Shown here one piece after another: positions 26,711 to 36,033 of a stretch of 64,000 nucleotides of DNA; position 1 is the first letter of the stretch, and every line of letters begins with the position of its first letter. Below the pieces are notes generated by a model. That model was not told the DNA's origin, searched no databases, and worked only from the letters and a program-made list of their open reading frames with translations. The stretch lies in contig JAFZRN010000017.1 of NCBI GenBank assembly GCA_017619835.1, forward strand, positions 1-64,000. Reading direction: 5' to 3'. The DNA is from Eubacterium sp. (lineage in GTDB: Bacteria; Bacillota; Clostridia; Lachnospirales; Lachnospiraceae). The translations under genes were made by a program, and so were the position numbers.

Positions 26711-27481
26711 ATGACGAAGATAATCATGAGCGGCTGCAGCGGCCGCATGGGTCGTGTTATTACTGACCTTGTAAAAGAAGATAAAGATGCCGAGATAGTA
26801 GCCGGAATCGATGTCATCGATGACGGAACACTCGGATACCCGGTATTCAATAGTCCGGCAGATATAGATGTAGAGGCTGATGTCATCATCGACTTTACAT
26901 CCCCTAAGTTAACAGGAGCGATCCTCGATTATGCAGTTAAGAATAACGTTCCCGTTGTTCTCTGCACCACAGGACTTTCCGATGAACAGCTTGCAGAGGT
27001 TAAGGAAACCTCAGGAAAGGTTGCGATCCTCAAGTCAGCTAACATGAGCCTTGGTATCAATACAGTTATCAACATGCTTAAGGTTGCTGCCGGAGTATTC
27101 TGTCCCGCAGGCTTTGATGTTGAGATAGTAGAACAGCATCATCATAACAAGCTGGATGCCCCTTCGGGCACCGCACTTGCACTTGCGGATGCAGTCAATG
27201 AAGCGGCAGGCGGCGAATATGAATATATCTATGACAGAAGCCAGAAGAGAGAGAAGAGATCTCCGAAGGAGCTCGGAATCTCCGCTGTAAGAGCAGGCTC
27301 TATACCCGGAACACACGATGTGATCTTCGCAGGTCCGGATGAAGTTATCGAGGTTAAGCATATAGCTTACTCGAGAAGCATTTTCGGAAACGGAGCCATC
27401 AGTGCGGCTAAGTTCCTTAACGGAAAGTCGGCAGGAATGTATTCAATGGATGATGTTATAAAGGCGGCGCTTGAATCATGA
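26711..27481 (+). CDS. dapB: 4-hydroxy-tetrahydrodipicolinate reductase
   Basis: 256 aa, second enzyme of the lysine branch. N-terminal Rossmann GCSGRMGRVITDLV, DFTSPKLTGAILDYA, VLCTTGLS, and the substrate motif EIVEQHHHNKLDAPSGTAL with catalytic His/Lys. It lies 48 bp behind dapA, with TGAGGTAAG as ribosome site. The next gene overlaps its stop (ATGA). Confidence 0.97.
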   Translation: MTKIIMSGCSGRMGRVITDLVKEDKDAEIVAGIDVIDDGTLGYPVFNSPADIDVEADVIIDFTSPKLTGAILDYAVKNNVPVVLCTTGLSDEQLAEVKETSGKVAILKSANMSLGINTVINMLKVAAGVFCPAGFDVEIVEQHHHNKLDAPSGTALALADAVNEAAGGEYEYIYDRSQKREKRSPKELGISAVRAGSIPGTHDVIFAGPDEVIEVKHIAYSRSIFGNGAISAAKFLNGKSAGMYSMDDVIKAALES

Positions 27482-27804
27482 CAGAAGATCAGATACTTTG
27501 CAGTGCATCAAAATATACAGAGAAGTTTTATCTCAACCCGCGTTTCTCGAATCTTCCCCAGAAGATCAAGGACGAGCTGAAGGTAGCCCTGGTGCTCTTT
27601 ACTGAGGAAATAGGCGGGATCATAACACTTTATTATGATGACGAGGGCGGACTCTCGATAGCAACTGATTATAAGGAAAATGATTTCCTTTACGACGAGA
27701 TCGGAAGCGGTCTTAAGGTAAATCAGATGCGTAATGAGAAGAGAGAACTCTTCGAACAGCTCGAGGAATATTATGAGCTGCTTATCATGGTAAGCGGAAA
27801 ATAA
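27478..27804 (+). CDS. DUF6145-like conserved small protein
   Basis: 108 aa, overlapping dapB by 4 bp (ATGA), so translationally coupled. Motifs: [39 protein letters not shown] and [13 protein letters not shown]. It resembles the Lachnospiraceae family DUF6145 (from memory). Function unknown. Confidence 0.75.
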   Translation: MTEDQILCSASKYTEKFYLNPRFSNLPQKIKDELKVALVLFTEEIGGIITLYYDDEGGLSIATDYKENDFLYDEIGSGLKVNQMRNEKRELFEQLEEYYELLIMVSGK

Positions 27805-27821
27805 AACGTGGGAGAAGGAAA

Positions 27822-28598
27822 ATGCTTTTTGCAATAGATGTAGGTAATACCAATATCACAGTAGGACTTTTCGATAAGGAAAAGCTTATCAAGCAGTTCA
27901 GAATGATTACGAAGACCTCACGTACCTCGGATGAGTACGGAGTTTTCTTCAGACAGTGGCTTGAGATCAATGGGGTTGAGCCTGAAAAGATTAAAAATGT
28001 AGTAGTATCATCGGTTGTTCCCGATATCATGCATTCACTTATAAGCAGCATCATCAAGTACTTTGATGTAAATCCGCTTATAGTTGCACCCGGGATAAAA
28101 TCAGGTATCCGTCTTGCAATCCCGAATCCGAAGGAGCTCGGTGCAGACAGACTTGTGGATGCGGTTGCTGCATATGAAATGTATGGCGGCCCGGTTCTTG
28201 TAGTCGATTTCGGAACAGCTACCACACACGATCTTGTTCTCGAAGACGGAACATTTGCGGCAGGAGTTACGGCTCCCGGAATAAGGCTTTCCGCAAATGC
28301 TCTCTGGAAGGGAACCGCAAAGCTTCCCGAGGTTGAGATCATGAAGGTCGATACGGCACTCGGCAAGGACACGGTTTCCAGCATGCAGGCCGGTATCTAC
28401 TTCGGATACATCGGTCAGACCGAATATATAATCAAGAGGATGAAGGAAGAGTCCGGTCTTAAGAATATCAAGGTCGTTGCCACCGGCGGACTCGGCAAAC
28501 TGATATCCGACGCTACGGACACAATAGACATATATGATCCCGAGCTTACACTTCACGGACTCAGGATCATTCATGATAAGCAGAAAGAGAAAAAATAA
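27822..28598 (+). CDS. coaX: Type III pantothenate kinase
   Basis: 258 aa, potassium-dependent ASKHA-fold kinase making 4'-phosphopantothenate. [13 protein letters not shown] (phosphate 1), [20 protein letters not shown] and [13 protein letters not shown] (catalytic Asp region), [13 protein letters not shown], and ATGGLGKLI near the C-terminus. Strong GGAGAAGGA ribosome site. In the same direction as dapB and dus. Confidence 0.96.
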   Translation: MLFAIDVGNTNITVGLFDKEKLIKQFRMITKTSRTSDEYGVFFRQWLEINGVEPEKIKNVVVSSVVPDIMHSLISSIIKYFDVNPLIVAPGIKSGIRLAIPNPKELGADRLVDAVAAYEMYGGPVLVVDFGTATTHDLVLEDGTFAAGVTAPGIRLSANALWKGTAKLPEVEIMKVDTALGKDTVSSMQAGIYFGYIGQTEYIIKRMKEESGLKNIKVVATGGLGKLISDATDTIDIYDPELTLHGLRIIHDKQKEKK

Positions 28599-28602
28599 TC
28601 TG

Positions 28603-29550
28603 ATGTCAGTAGATTTTAAAAACAAGATAATACTTGGACCAATGGCAGGAGTAACAGACCTGCCATTTCGTATTCTCTGCAAAGAGCAGGGAGCGGACAT
28701 CGTTATCACAGAAATGGTTTCTGCCAAGGGACTTTTATATGGAAGCAGGAAGACAGATCTTCTTCTGAGAACAAGACCTGAGGAGGCACCGGCAGGTGTA
28801 CAGCTTTTCGGAAATGACCCGGCAATCCTGGCTAAAGAGGCGGCAAAACTATCCGAAAGAGGCTTTGCCTTTATAGATATCAATATGGGCTGTCCCGTGC
28901 CGAAGATAGTAGGTAATAAGGAAGGCTCATATCTCATGAAGGATCCGGAGCTGGTGGAAAGGATCGTAAAGATGGTTTCTGATGCAGTTTCTATTCCGGT
29001 ATCTGTTAAGATAAGAGCCGGATTCGATGCTGATAACATCAATGCTCCCGAGGTTGCAAGGGCTGCCGAACAAGGCGGAGCTTCGGCAGTAGCAGTCCAT
29101 GCCAGAACAAGAGACCAGTTCTATTCCGGAAAGGCCGACTGGAGCGTGATAAAGAAGGTTAAGGAAGCAGTAACAATCCCGGTCATTGGAAATGGGGATA
29201 TCAAGACCTCAGAGGACGTAAAGAGGATGTATGAAGAGACCGGCTGCGACAGCGTGATGGTGGCAAGAGCTGCCAAGGGAAATCCTTGGATCTTTAAGGA
29301 GATAAAGGAAGGCCTCGCCGGGAATACTTATGAGAGACGCAGTATAAAAGAACTTAAAGAAATGATGAAAAGACATGTCATCATGATGGTTGAGGAAAAG
29401 GGAGAATACATCGGGATAAGGGAGATGAGAAAGCATATCGCCTGGTATTCCGAAGGACTCTACGGCTCGGCAAGCCTTAGAAGAAGAGCGAGTGAGATTG
29501 AAAAAGAAGAGGATATGCTCTCTTTAATAGAAGAAATAAAGTGTGAATAG
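28603..29550 (+). CDS. tRNA-dihydrouridine synthase
   Basis: 315-aa FMN enzyme reducing uridines in tRNA D loops. ATG 28603 is chosen because it gives the standard start [20 protein letters not shown]; the frame extends upstream into coaX. Motifs: [20 protein letters not shown] (active-site Cys), [35 protein letters not shown] and [14 protein letters not shown]. It is DusB-like. It follows coaX by 4 bp. Confidence 0.93.
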   Translation: MSVDFKNKIILGPMAGVTDLPFRILCKEQGADIVITEMVSAKGLLYGSRKTDLLLRTRPEEAPAGVQLFGNDPAILAKEAAKLSERGFAFIDINMGCPVPKIVGNKEGSYLMKDPELVERIVKMVSDAVSIPVSVKIRAGFDADNINAPEVARAAEQGGASAVAVHARTRDQFYSGKADWSVIKKVKEAVTIPVIGNGDIKTSEDVKRMYEETGCDSVMVARAAKGNPWIFKEIKEGLAGNTYERRSIKELKEMMKRHVIMMVEEKGEYIGIREMRKHIAWYSEGLYGSASLRRRASEIEKEEDMLSLIEEIKCE

Positions 29551-29575
29551 ATGGTGACATAAGGGGCTTAATCAC

Positions 29576-30967
29576 TTGACCGGACAGGCTTCTGGTGTTA
29601 TAGTTCATGCAGATATTAAACCGGCATTTATATGGAGACTTAAGATATTGAAGAAACTTTTCGAAATGATCATGGATAAGGGACCGGTGAGACTGATCAA
29701 AGATAACATTAAGGTTATCTTCTCAGCACTGGTAATAATCATTCTTGCATGTGCATGTATCTCTTCAGTCATTCAGGACAGAAGAAAGGTTACGAAGGAC
29801 ATGGGAAGAATGGTTTCTCTTAATGCGCTTTACGATGAGCCTGCAATGAAACCTCTATATGCGAGAACAGCTTACGAGACACTTAGCCTGACAACGGTGG
29901 CTGCAAGCAGCTCTGGAATCAGGTCGGATGATATAGGTGCATACAGTGACGGAAAGAATCTGACTGATCAGCAGCTTAAGGATAAGGCGGCTCTTGAAGC
30001 ACTTCTTGAAAATACAAAAAGCAGCAGAACCTCCAAGGGAGCGGAAGCTATGGCAAGAACCGAGAAGTATGAGCTGAATAAGATAACAGAAATGAACGGA
30101 AACGGAAGTGTATCCGTTTCAGCCAATACCGGCGGTGTATATGCCAGCACGGCAGACGGAACCTATCTCGGACAGTTCGTCCTGACAGGCTACTGTCCAT
30201 GTGTTATCTGCTGCGGTAAGACAAACGGAATCACAGCCAGCGGAAGACCCGCAACGGCTAATCATACTATAGCCGCCGACAGCAGATTTGCTTTCGGAAC
30301 ACAGATGATAATAAACGGTATCGTTTATACGGTTGATGACCGAGGCGGAGCCATCAAGGGTAACCGTATAGATATATTCTTCAATACCCATGCCGAAGCT
30401 CTTCAGTTCGGTAAGAAGACGGGAGATGTATATCTTTACAACGGTCCTTCCACATCAACCAGTACTGCAACAACGACAAATACAAATCAGAACAGCGGCG
30501 GACCGGGTAAGGTTTCCATGATCGGAGACTCACTCATGGTAGGTGCCACATCCAATCTTAAGGCACTCCTTCCGAATGCCAATATAGACGGTAAGGTTGG
30601 TAGACAGCAGTCTGCCGGTTATGATATAGTATCAGCCATGAAGAAGAACGGTACACTTGGTGACACAGTGGTAATAGAACTTGGAACCAATGGTACGTTT
30701 ACGGAAAATGCAGGACAGAAGCTTATAGATAATATCGGCTCTGATAAGAAGATATACTGGGTCAACACATATGGCCCGAAGCTATCCTGGTATGCGGACG
30801 TAAACAGCGTGATCGCAAAGCTATGTAAGAATAACAGCAATGTGACGCTTATAGACTGGTGCTCGAAGAGTTCGTCGAACGCGAAGCTTTTCAGCGGGGA
30901 CGGAATCCATCTGACCAGTGCCGGCTACCAGACCTATGCACAGATGATCTATGACGCAATCAAATGA
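29576..30967 (+). CDS. Membrane-anchored 3D-domain plus SGNH-hydrolase protein
   Basis: 463 aa from TTG 29576 (AAGGGG ten bases upstream); ATG 29668 is the alternative. One membrane helix (IFSALVIIILACACISSVI). A 3D domain at about 195-285 carries GQFVLTGYCPC, the AAD of HTIAADSRFAFGT, the DDRGG motif and IDIFFNTHAEALQFG. This domain is seen in lytic transglycosylases and resuscitation proteins. An SGNH esterase-like domain at about 310-463 begins SMIGDSLMVGAT (catalytic Ser) and ends DGIHLTSAGY (Asp/His pair). It is probably a cell-wall remodelling enzyme. The pairing of both domains in one chain is unusual. Confidence 0.8.
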   Translation: MTGQASGVIVHADIKPAFIWRLKILKKLFEMIMDKGPVRLIKDNIKVIFSALVIIILACACISSVIQDRRKVTKDMGRMVSLNALYDEPAMKPLYARTAYETLSLTTVAASSSGIRSDDIGAYSDGKNLTDQQLKDKAALEALLENTKSSRTSKGAEAMARTEKYELNKITEMNGNGSVSVSANTGGVYASTADGTYLGQFVLTGYCPCVICCGKTNGITASGRPATANHTIAADSRFAFGTQMIINGIVYTVDDRGGAIKGNRIDIFFNTHAEALQFGKKTGDVYLYNGPSTSTSTATTTNTNQNSGGPGKVSMIGDSLMVGATSNLKALLPNANIDGKVGRQQSAGYDIVSAMKKNGTLGDTVVIELGTNGTFTENAGQKLIDNIGSDKKIYWVNTYGPKLSWYADVNSVIAKLCKNNSNVTLIDWCSKSSSNAKLFSGDGIHLTSAGYQTYAQMIYDAIK

Positions 30968-30981
30968 TAAAGAGGTTTAAT

Positions 30982-32463
30982 ATGATATACAGAAGTACAC
31001 GTAATTATGAAGAAACAGCAACGGCCAGCGAGGCTATCTTAAAAGGACTTGCTAATGAGGGCGGACTTTTCGTTCCGGATGAGATCCCCGAACTGGATAT
31101 AAGCTTCGAAGAGCTTGCGGAGATGGATTATAGGGATGTGGCTTACGAAGTAATGAGCCGCATGTTCGATGACTTTACCGAGACAGAACTTAGAGAATGT
31201 ATCGAAGGCGCTTATGACAGCAAGTTTGATACAGACCTTATCGCACCTGTTAAATATCATCATGGTGCTTATATACTTGAGCTTTTCCATGGCAAGACGA
31301 TAGCATTTAAGGATATGGCACTTTCAATCCTGCCTTACCTTATGACGACGGCTGCCAGAAAGAATAACATGGAAAAGGAGATAGTGATCCTTACAGCAAC
31401 ATCAGGTGACACGGGCAAGGCTGCGCTTGCAGGCTTCGCCGATGTTCCCGGAACAAAGATTGCCGTATTCTATCCCAAGAACGGTGTAAGTCCTATCCAG
31501 GAAAAGCAGATGGTTACCGAAAAGGGCAAGAACACATTTGTGGCCGGAATTACGGGTAACTTCGATGATGCACAGACCGGCGTTAAGAAGATGTTCTCCG
31601 ACAAGGCTCTGGCAGAATATATGGATGAGAAGGGATATGTATTCTCATCAGCCAACTCTATCAATATCGGACGTCTGGTTCCTCAGATGGTCTACTATGT
31701 ATATGCTTATACGAGACTCGTTAAGGCCGGCTCGGTCGCAGCGGGTGATCCGATAAATATTGTCGTTCCGACAGGTAACTTCGGAAACATACTTGCTGCT
31801 TACTATGCGTCACTCATGGGACTTCCGGTAAGAAAGTTCATCTGCGCATCCAATGATAACAAGGTGCTCTATGACTTCTTTACGACAGGAACTTATGACA
31901 AGAACCGTGAATTCATCCTCACAAGCTCACCTTCAATGGATATCCTGATATCCAGCAATCTCGAGAGACTTATCTATCGTATTGCCGGAAATGACGCCGA
32001 GAAGAATGCAGAGCTTATGAAGAGCTTAAATGAAACAGGTAAGTATGAGATAACAGATGAGATGAAGAAGAACCTCTATCAGTTCTACGGCAACTTTGCC
32101 GATTCCGAAGAGGTTTCCGAGATCATCAGGACGCTTTATAAAGAAGATGGATATATAATCGATACCCATACGGCAGTTGCGGTTTCGGTTTATGATAAGT
32201 ATAAGAACGAGACCGATGACAAGACTCCGACACTTATCGCTTCAACGGCTAGTCCCTATAAGTTCACGAGAAGCGTTGTGACAGCGATAGATCCTTCACT
32301 TGAGGAAAAGGGTGATTTTGAGCTTGTGGATGAGCTCGAAGCGCTTTCCAAGGTTAAGATACCTCAGGCGGTTGAAGAGATCCGTACAGCTCCCGTAGTA
32401 CATGAGACCGTGTGCGACAAAGAGGAGATGGAGTCGGTAGTTAAAAAGTTTCTTGGAATCTAG
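30982..32463 (+). CDS. thrC: Threonine synthase
   Basis: 493 aa, PLP enzyme converting O-phosphohomoserine to threonine. ATG 30982 is preferred (AGAGG 30971-30975); an in-frame ATG 30964 lies upstream. Motifs: YRSTRNYEETATASEAILKG, FHGKTIAFKDMALSILPYL (PLP Lys), ATSGDTGKAALAGF, PTGNFGNILAAYY and SANSINIGRLVPQ. Full length. The start follows the 3D/SGNH gene by 14 bp. Confidence 0.96.
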   Translation: MIYRSTRNYEETATASEAILKGLANEGGLFVPDEIPELDISFEELAEMDYRDVAYEVMSRMFDDFTETELRECIEGAYDSKFDTDLIAPVKYHHGAYILELFHGKTIAFKDMALSILPYLMTTAARKNNMEKEIVILTATSGDTGKAALAGFADVPGTKIAVFYPKNGVSPIQEKQMVTEKGKNTFVAGITGNFDDAQTGVKKMFSDKALAEYMDEKGYVFSSANSINIGRLVPQMVYYVYAYTRLVKAGSVAAGDPINIVVPTGNFGNILAAYYASLMGLPVRKFICASNDNKVLYDFFTTGTYDKNREFILTSSPSMDILISSNLERLIYRIAGNDAEKNAELMKSLNETGKYEITDEMKKNLYQFYGNFADSEEVSEIIRTLYKEDGYIIDTHTAVAVSVYDKYKNETDDKTPTLIASTASPYKFTRSVVTAIDPSLEEKGDFELVDELEALSKVKIPQAVEEIRTAPVVHETVCDKEEMESVVKKFLGI

Positions 32464-32474
32464 TCAATCAATAA

Positions 32475-32512
32475 CAGTAGTTCGTTAGTGCCTTCCTACT
32501 ATAAAAATACCA
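32475..32512 (+). promoter_or_regulatory. preQ1-I riboswitch
   Basis: P1 stem CAGTAG / CTACT encloses TTCGTTAGTGCCTTC, followed by the A-rich tail ATAAAAATACC: the compact preQ1 class I pseudoknot pattern. It lies directly ahead of a terminator and the queuosine operon. Confidence 0.85.
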
Positions 32513-32521
32513 GGACTGTTC

Positions 32522-32556
32522 GGGCGCAGTCTAACTGCGCCCTTTAGATTTTTTGG
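32522..32556 (+). terminator. preQ1-controlled terminator
   Basis: GGGCGCAG / CTGCGCCC stem, then TTTAGATTTTTT. It is the likely expression platform of the preQ1 riboswitch and also follows thrC. Confidence 0.85.
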
Positions 32557-32599
32557 GGGAAAGATAAGAGCTTTATCAGGAACAAAAAGGGGTAGAAGT

Positions 32600-33019
32600 A
32601 TGTACATTCTCAGAACAAGATCAGAATTCGACAGTGCGCATTTCTTAAAGGGTTATGAAGGAAAATGTGCCAATATCCATGGTCATAGATGGATAGTCAC
32701 AATAGAAGTGGGTTCCGAAACCTTAGAGGAAGAGGGACCGTCAAGAGGCATGGTCGTGGATTTCAGCAAGCTTAAGGAAGACCTTAAGGAAGAAACCTCT
32801 AAGTTCGATCATGTGCTTATAATCGAAAAAGGAAGTTTAAGTGAACCGCTTCTCGGCAGTATGAGAAACGAAGGCTTTATGATACAGGAAATGGATTTTC
32901 GCCCCACAGCAGAAAACTTCGCAAAGTATTTTTATGATGTGATGAGTGCCAAGGGCTACAGTGTTATCAGGACCCGGGTCTTCGAGACACCGGAGAACTG
33001 CGCGGAGTATACTAAGTAA
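32600..33019 (+). CDS. queD: 6-carboxy-tetrahydropterin synthase
   Basis: 139 aa. Converts 7,8-dihydroneopterin triphosphate in preQ0 synthesis. FDSAHFLKGYEGKCANIHGH carries the zinc His ligands and catalytic Cys; MVVDFSKLKEDL and the C-terminal VFETPENCAEY complete the fold. First gene of the preQ1-regulated operon, ribosome site AAGGGG. Confidence 0.94.
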   Translation: MYILRTRSEFDSAHFLKGYEGKCANIHGHRWIVTIEVGSETLEEEGPSRGMVVDFSKLKEDLKEETSKFDHVLIIEKGSLSEPLLGSMRNEGFMIQEMDFRPTAENFAKYFYDVMSAKGYSVIRTRVFETPENCAEYTK

Positions 33020-33040
33020 AGTCCGACTGATGAGGTGACA

Positions 33041-33724
33041 ATGAGCTTTAAAGTAGCCGAAAAATTCATAAGCATAAACGGTGAATCCCGCTTCGCGGGT
33101 GAGCTTGCGGTCTTCATCCGCTTCGCAGGCTGTAACCTGTCATGCTCCTACTGCGATACGGCCTGGGCTATCCCCATGGACTGCCCGCATGAGGAAATGT
33201 CGATAAAGGAGCTGACGGACTATGTCGTAGCATCCGGTGTAGACAGGGTAACTCTTACCGGCGGTGAACCGCTTCTTCAGGAGGATATCGAAAGCCTTGT
33301 GGCCGAGCTTATCGGCAGGAATAAGAAGGTTGAGATAGAGACCAACGGAGCTGTAAGTATAGCTCCTCTTATGGAGATGGCGGCAAGGCTCAGTATAACC
33401 GATGAAATGTCCGTTACACTTGATTATAAATGTCCTTCCAGCGGGATGGAAGAATTCAATATAGAAGAAAACTATGCACTCCTTCGTGAGTACGACACGG
33501 TAAAATTCGTCGTCGGGAGCAGGGAGGATATGGAAAAGGCTGAGAAAATCATTTCCGGATACAGACTTATTGACAGGCATATAGCAGTTTATCTTAGTCC
33601 GGTCTTCGGAAGGATAGAGTCCTCTGAGATCGTTGAATATATGAAAAACAGTAACATGAACGGCGTGAGGCATCAGCTTCAGCAGCATAAGTTTATCTGG
33701 GATCCGGATAAAAGAGGCGTATAG
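33041..33724 (+). CDS. queE: 7-carboxy-7-deazaguanine synthase (radical SAM)
   Basis: 227 aa. ATG 33041 is chosen with GAGGTG directly upstream; GTG 33035 is the alternative. It starts [19 protein letters not shown], then [12 protein letters not shown] (CxxxCxxC, iron-sulfur cluster) and [10 protein letters not shown] (GGE motif). Makes the deazaguanine ring from QueD product. Second gene of the operon. Confidence 0.94.
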   Translation: MSFKVAEKFISINGESRFAGELAVFIRFAGCNLSCSYCDTAWAIPMDCPHEEMSIKELTDYVVASGVDRVTLTGGEPLLQEDIESLVAELIGRNKKVEIETNGAVSIAPLMEMAARLSITDEMSVTLDYKCPSSGMEEFNIEENYALLREYDTVKFVVGSREDMEKAEKIISGYRLIDRHIAVYLSPVFGRIESSEIVEYMKNSNMNGVRHQLQQHKFIWDPDKRGV

Positions 33725-33741
33725 CCCGAATGGAGGAAAAA

Positions 33742-34332
33742 ATGGCAGTAAACCAGGAAAAGATAAGAGAACACATAAGAGGAATCCTTGAAGCGATCGG
33801 AGAAGATCCGGAAAGAGAAGGCTTAAGAGAGACTCCTGACAGGATCGCAAGAATGTACAGCGAGATATTTGAGGGTATCGGTTATACCAATGATGAGATC
33901 GCGGCTATGTTCAATAAGACCTTCGAAGCTCCTACGGACAGGGATATGGTGCTTGTCAAGGATATCGAGATATTCAGCTACTGCGAACATCATATGGCAC
34001 TCATGTATGATATGAAGGTTGCGGTTGCATATATCCCGAGAGAAAGAGTCCTGGGGCTCAGCAAGATCGCACGTATTGCGGATATGGTCGGTAAGAGGCT
34101 CCAGCTTCAGGAGAGGATCGGAAGCGATATAGCTTATATCATGGAGAAGGCTACTCTGTCGCCGGATGTTGCGGTCATCATCAAGGGTAAGCACAGCTGT
34201 ATGACGGCGAGGGGAATAAAGAATAATCCTTCGGTTACGATGACGACTACATTCAGAGGTGCTTTTAAGGAAGACAGAGCGCTTCAGGACAGGGTCTTAA
34301 GGCTCATAGAAATGAAGGATGATGATAAGTAA
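33742..34332 (+). CDS. folE: GTP cyclohydrolase I
   Basis: 196 aa from ATG 33742 (TGGAGG eight bases upstream; an in-frame ATG at 33730 lacks it). Makes dihydroneopterin triphosphate, the QueD substrate and folate precursor. [32 protein letters not shown] (zinc Cys/His), [20 protein letters not shown] and [12 protein letters not shown] are present. Its place between queE and queC points to queuosine supply. Confidence 0.95.
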   Translation: MAVNQEKIREHIRGILEAIGEDPEREGLRETPDRIARMYSEIFEGIGYTNDEIAAMFNKTFEAPTDRDMVLVKDIEIFSYCEHHMALMYDMKVAVAYIPRERVLGLSKIARIADMVGKRLQLQERIGSDIAYIMEKATLSPDVAVIIKGKHSCMTARGIKNNPSVTMTTTFRGAFKEDRALQDRVLRLIEMKDDDK

Positions 34333-34377
34333 TCCTGATAGAGTAAAATGATCTGAAAGGATGATATTCGGATAATC

Positions 34378-35040
34378 ATGAAGAATAAAATGGAATGTGT
34401 GGTAGCGTTCAGCGGGGGACAGGACAGTACGACCTGTCTTGCGTGGGCGCTAAAGAAATATGAAAAGGTATATACGGTGTCATTTGACTATGGTCAGAGG
34501 CATAAGAAGGAGCTTGAGTGTGCCGAGAAGCTTTCGAAGAAGCTCGGGGCTGCAGAGCATGTGGTCATAAGTCTTGAGGAACTGAACCGTCTTGCACCGA
34601 ATTCTCTTACGAGAAGTGATATTGCGGTGGATACGGATGCGCCCGAGGAAGGAACTCCGAATTCCTTTGTGGAGGGAAGAAACCTGCTCTTTCTTACATA
34701 TGCTGCGATTTTTGCCAAAACACACGGAATTAATGATATAATAACGGGTGTATCACAGAGTGATTACTCGGGATACCCCGATTGCCGAGACATTTTCATA
34801 AAATCACTCACTACCACACTCAGTCTTGCAATGGACTATGAATTTGATATAATAACACCATTGATGTGGATAGATAAGGAAGAAACCTGGGAGCTGGCTG
34901 ACAGACTCGGGGTTTTTGACGTAGTGAGAAATGAGACACTGACATGCTATAATGGCATAATAGGAGACGGCTGCGGAAACTGTCCTTCATGTAAGCTAAG
35001 GAAAAAGGGACTGGACAGGTATCTTGCACGTCGCAAATAA
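34378..35040 (+). CDS. queC: 7-cyano-7-deazaguanine synthase
   Basis: 220 aa. The PP-loop ATPase motif [14 protein letters not shown] opens the protein; [18 protein letters not shown] and [13 protein letters not shown] follow. The C-terminal zinc motif is [14 protein letters not shown]. Makes preQ0 from 7-carboxy-7-deazaguanine, last gene of the operon. The ribosome site is remote (AAAGGA about 16 bases upstream). Confidence 0.94.
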   Translation: MKNKMECVVAFSGGQDSTTCLAWALKKYEKVYTVSFDYGQRHKKELECAEKLSKKLGAAEHVVISLEELNRLAPNSLTRSDIAVDTDAPEEGTPNSFVEGRNLLFLTYAAIFAKTHGINDIITGVSQSDYSGYPDCRDIFIKSLTTTLSLAMDYEFDIITPLMWIDKEETWELADRLGVFDVVRNETLTCYNGIIGDGCGNCPSCKLRKKGLDRYLARRK

Positions 35041-35055
35041 TAGGAGAAACGGATT

Positions 35056-35976
35056 ATGGCAAAGAAACTGCTTTTTGTTGTTAATCCAAAGGCCGGAAGA
35101 ACTGTCATCAAAGCCGACCTTATCAATATACTGGAGATATTCTCCAATGCAGGCTACAGCGTGGAGGTCTATCCGACCAAGAGTCAGGAGGAGACCGAGG
35201 AATATGTTTACAGCCATGCCGAGAGCTTTAATCTCGTTGTCTGCGCCGGCGGAGACGGAACACTGGATAATACCGTCGGCGGGCTCATGATGCTTCAGAG
35301 AAAGCTTAAGAGAAGGATCCATCTCGGCTACATTCCCTGCGGAAGTACCAATGACTATGCAAGAAGCCTGAAGATAAGCATGAACCCCATTCAGGCTGCC
35401 CGGGATATCATGGAGGGTGATGTGTGCCATGTCGATGTCGGCAGGATGGAGAACACATTTTTCATATACGTTGCGGCTTTCGGCGCATTTACCGATATAA
35501 GCTATACGACGCCGCAGGATCTGAAAAATGCCCTGGGCCACGCGGCCTATCTACTTGAGGCCAGCAAGGCCATGTTCAACCTTAAGAGCTATAAGATGAA
35601 GCTATGGTTTGACGGCGAGATAGTCGAAGGGGACTTTATCTATGGGCAGGTAACCAATTCCCTTTCGATAGGCGGTTTTAAGAATATCGGATCCAAGGAC
35701 ATGTCGTTTTCGGATGGCAAGTTCGAGACCGTGCTCATCAAGACTCCGGAGAACCCCATTGAGCTCCAGAGGATAATCAACTGCCTGCTTATCGATGACC
35801 TGAGTGACGAGATGATCGTCTTCAGGAAGTCTACGAGAGTGGTTGTCAAGTGCAAGGAAGAGGTTCCGTGGACCGTGGACGGTGAATACGGCGGCAGCTT
35901 TAAGACTACACGCGTATCCAATATCAGGAAGGCTGTATCGATCGTTCTTAAGGACAAGAGCTCAGTGATTTCTTGA
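35056..35976 (+). CDS. Diacylglycerol/lipid kinase family protein (YegS/DagK-like)
   Basis: 306 aa. VVNPKAGRTVI at the start, CAGGDGTLDNTVGGLM (nucleotide-binding GGDGT) and GYIPCGSTNDYARSL, then a C-terminal beta domain (WTVDGEYGG). It phosphorylates a lipid, perhaps diacylglycerol recycled from lipoteichoic acid synthesis. AGGAGA before ATG; 15 bp behind queC. Confidence 0.92.
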   Translation: MAKKLLFVVNPKAGRTVIKADLINILEIFSNAGYSVEVYPTKSQEETEEYVYSHAESFNLVVCAGGDGTLDNTVGGLMMLQRKLKRRIHLGYIPCGSTNDYARSLKISMNPIQAARDIMEGDVCHVDVGRMENTFFIYVAAFGAFTDISYTTPQDLKNALGHAAYLLEASKAMFNLKSYKMKLWFDGEIVEGDFIYGQVTNSLSIGGFKNIGSKDMSFSDGKFETVLIKTPENPIELQRIINCLLIDDLSDEMIVFRKSTRVVVKCKEEVPWTVDGEYGGSFKTTRVSNIRKAVSIVLKDKSSVIS

Positions 35977-36001
35977 AACAAAAGCATTTTTGCTTTATAA
36001 T
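35973..36001 (+). promoter_or_regulatory. Promoter of the glycan operon
   Basis: TTGAAA, 17-bp spacer, TATAAT; the spacer contains the small inverted repeat AAGCA-TTTT-TGCTT. Confidence 0.75.
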
Positions 36002-36033
36002 GCCCATAAGTATGTCTTTATAAGGAAAAATAT

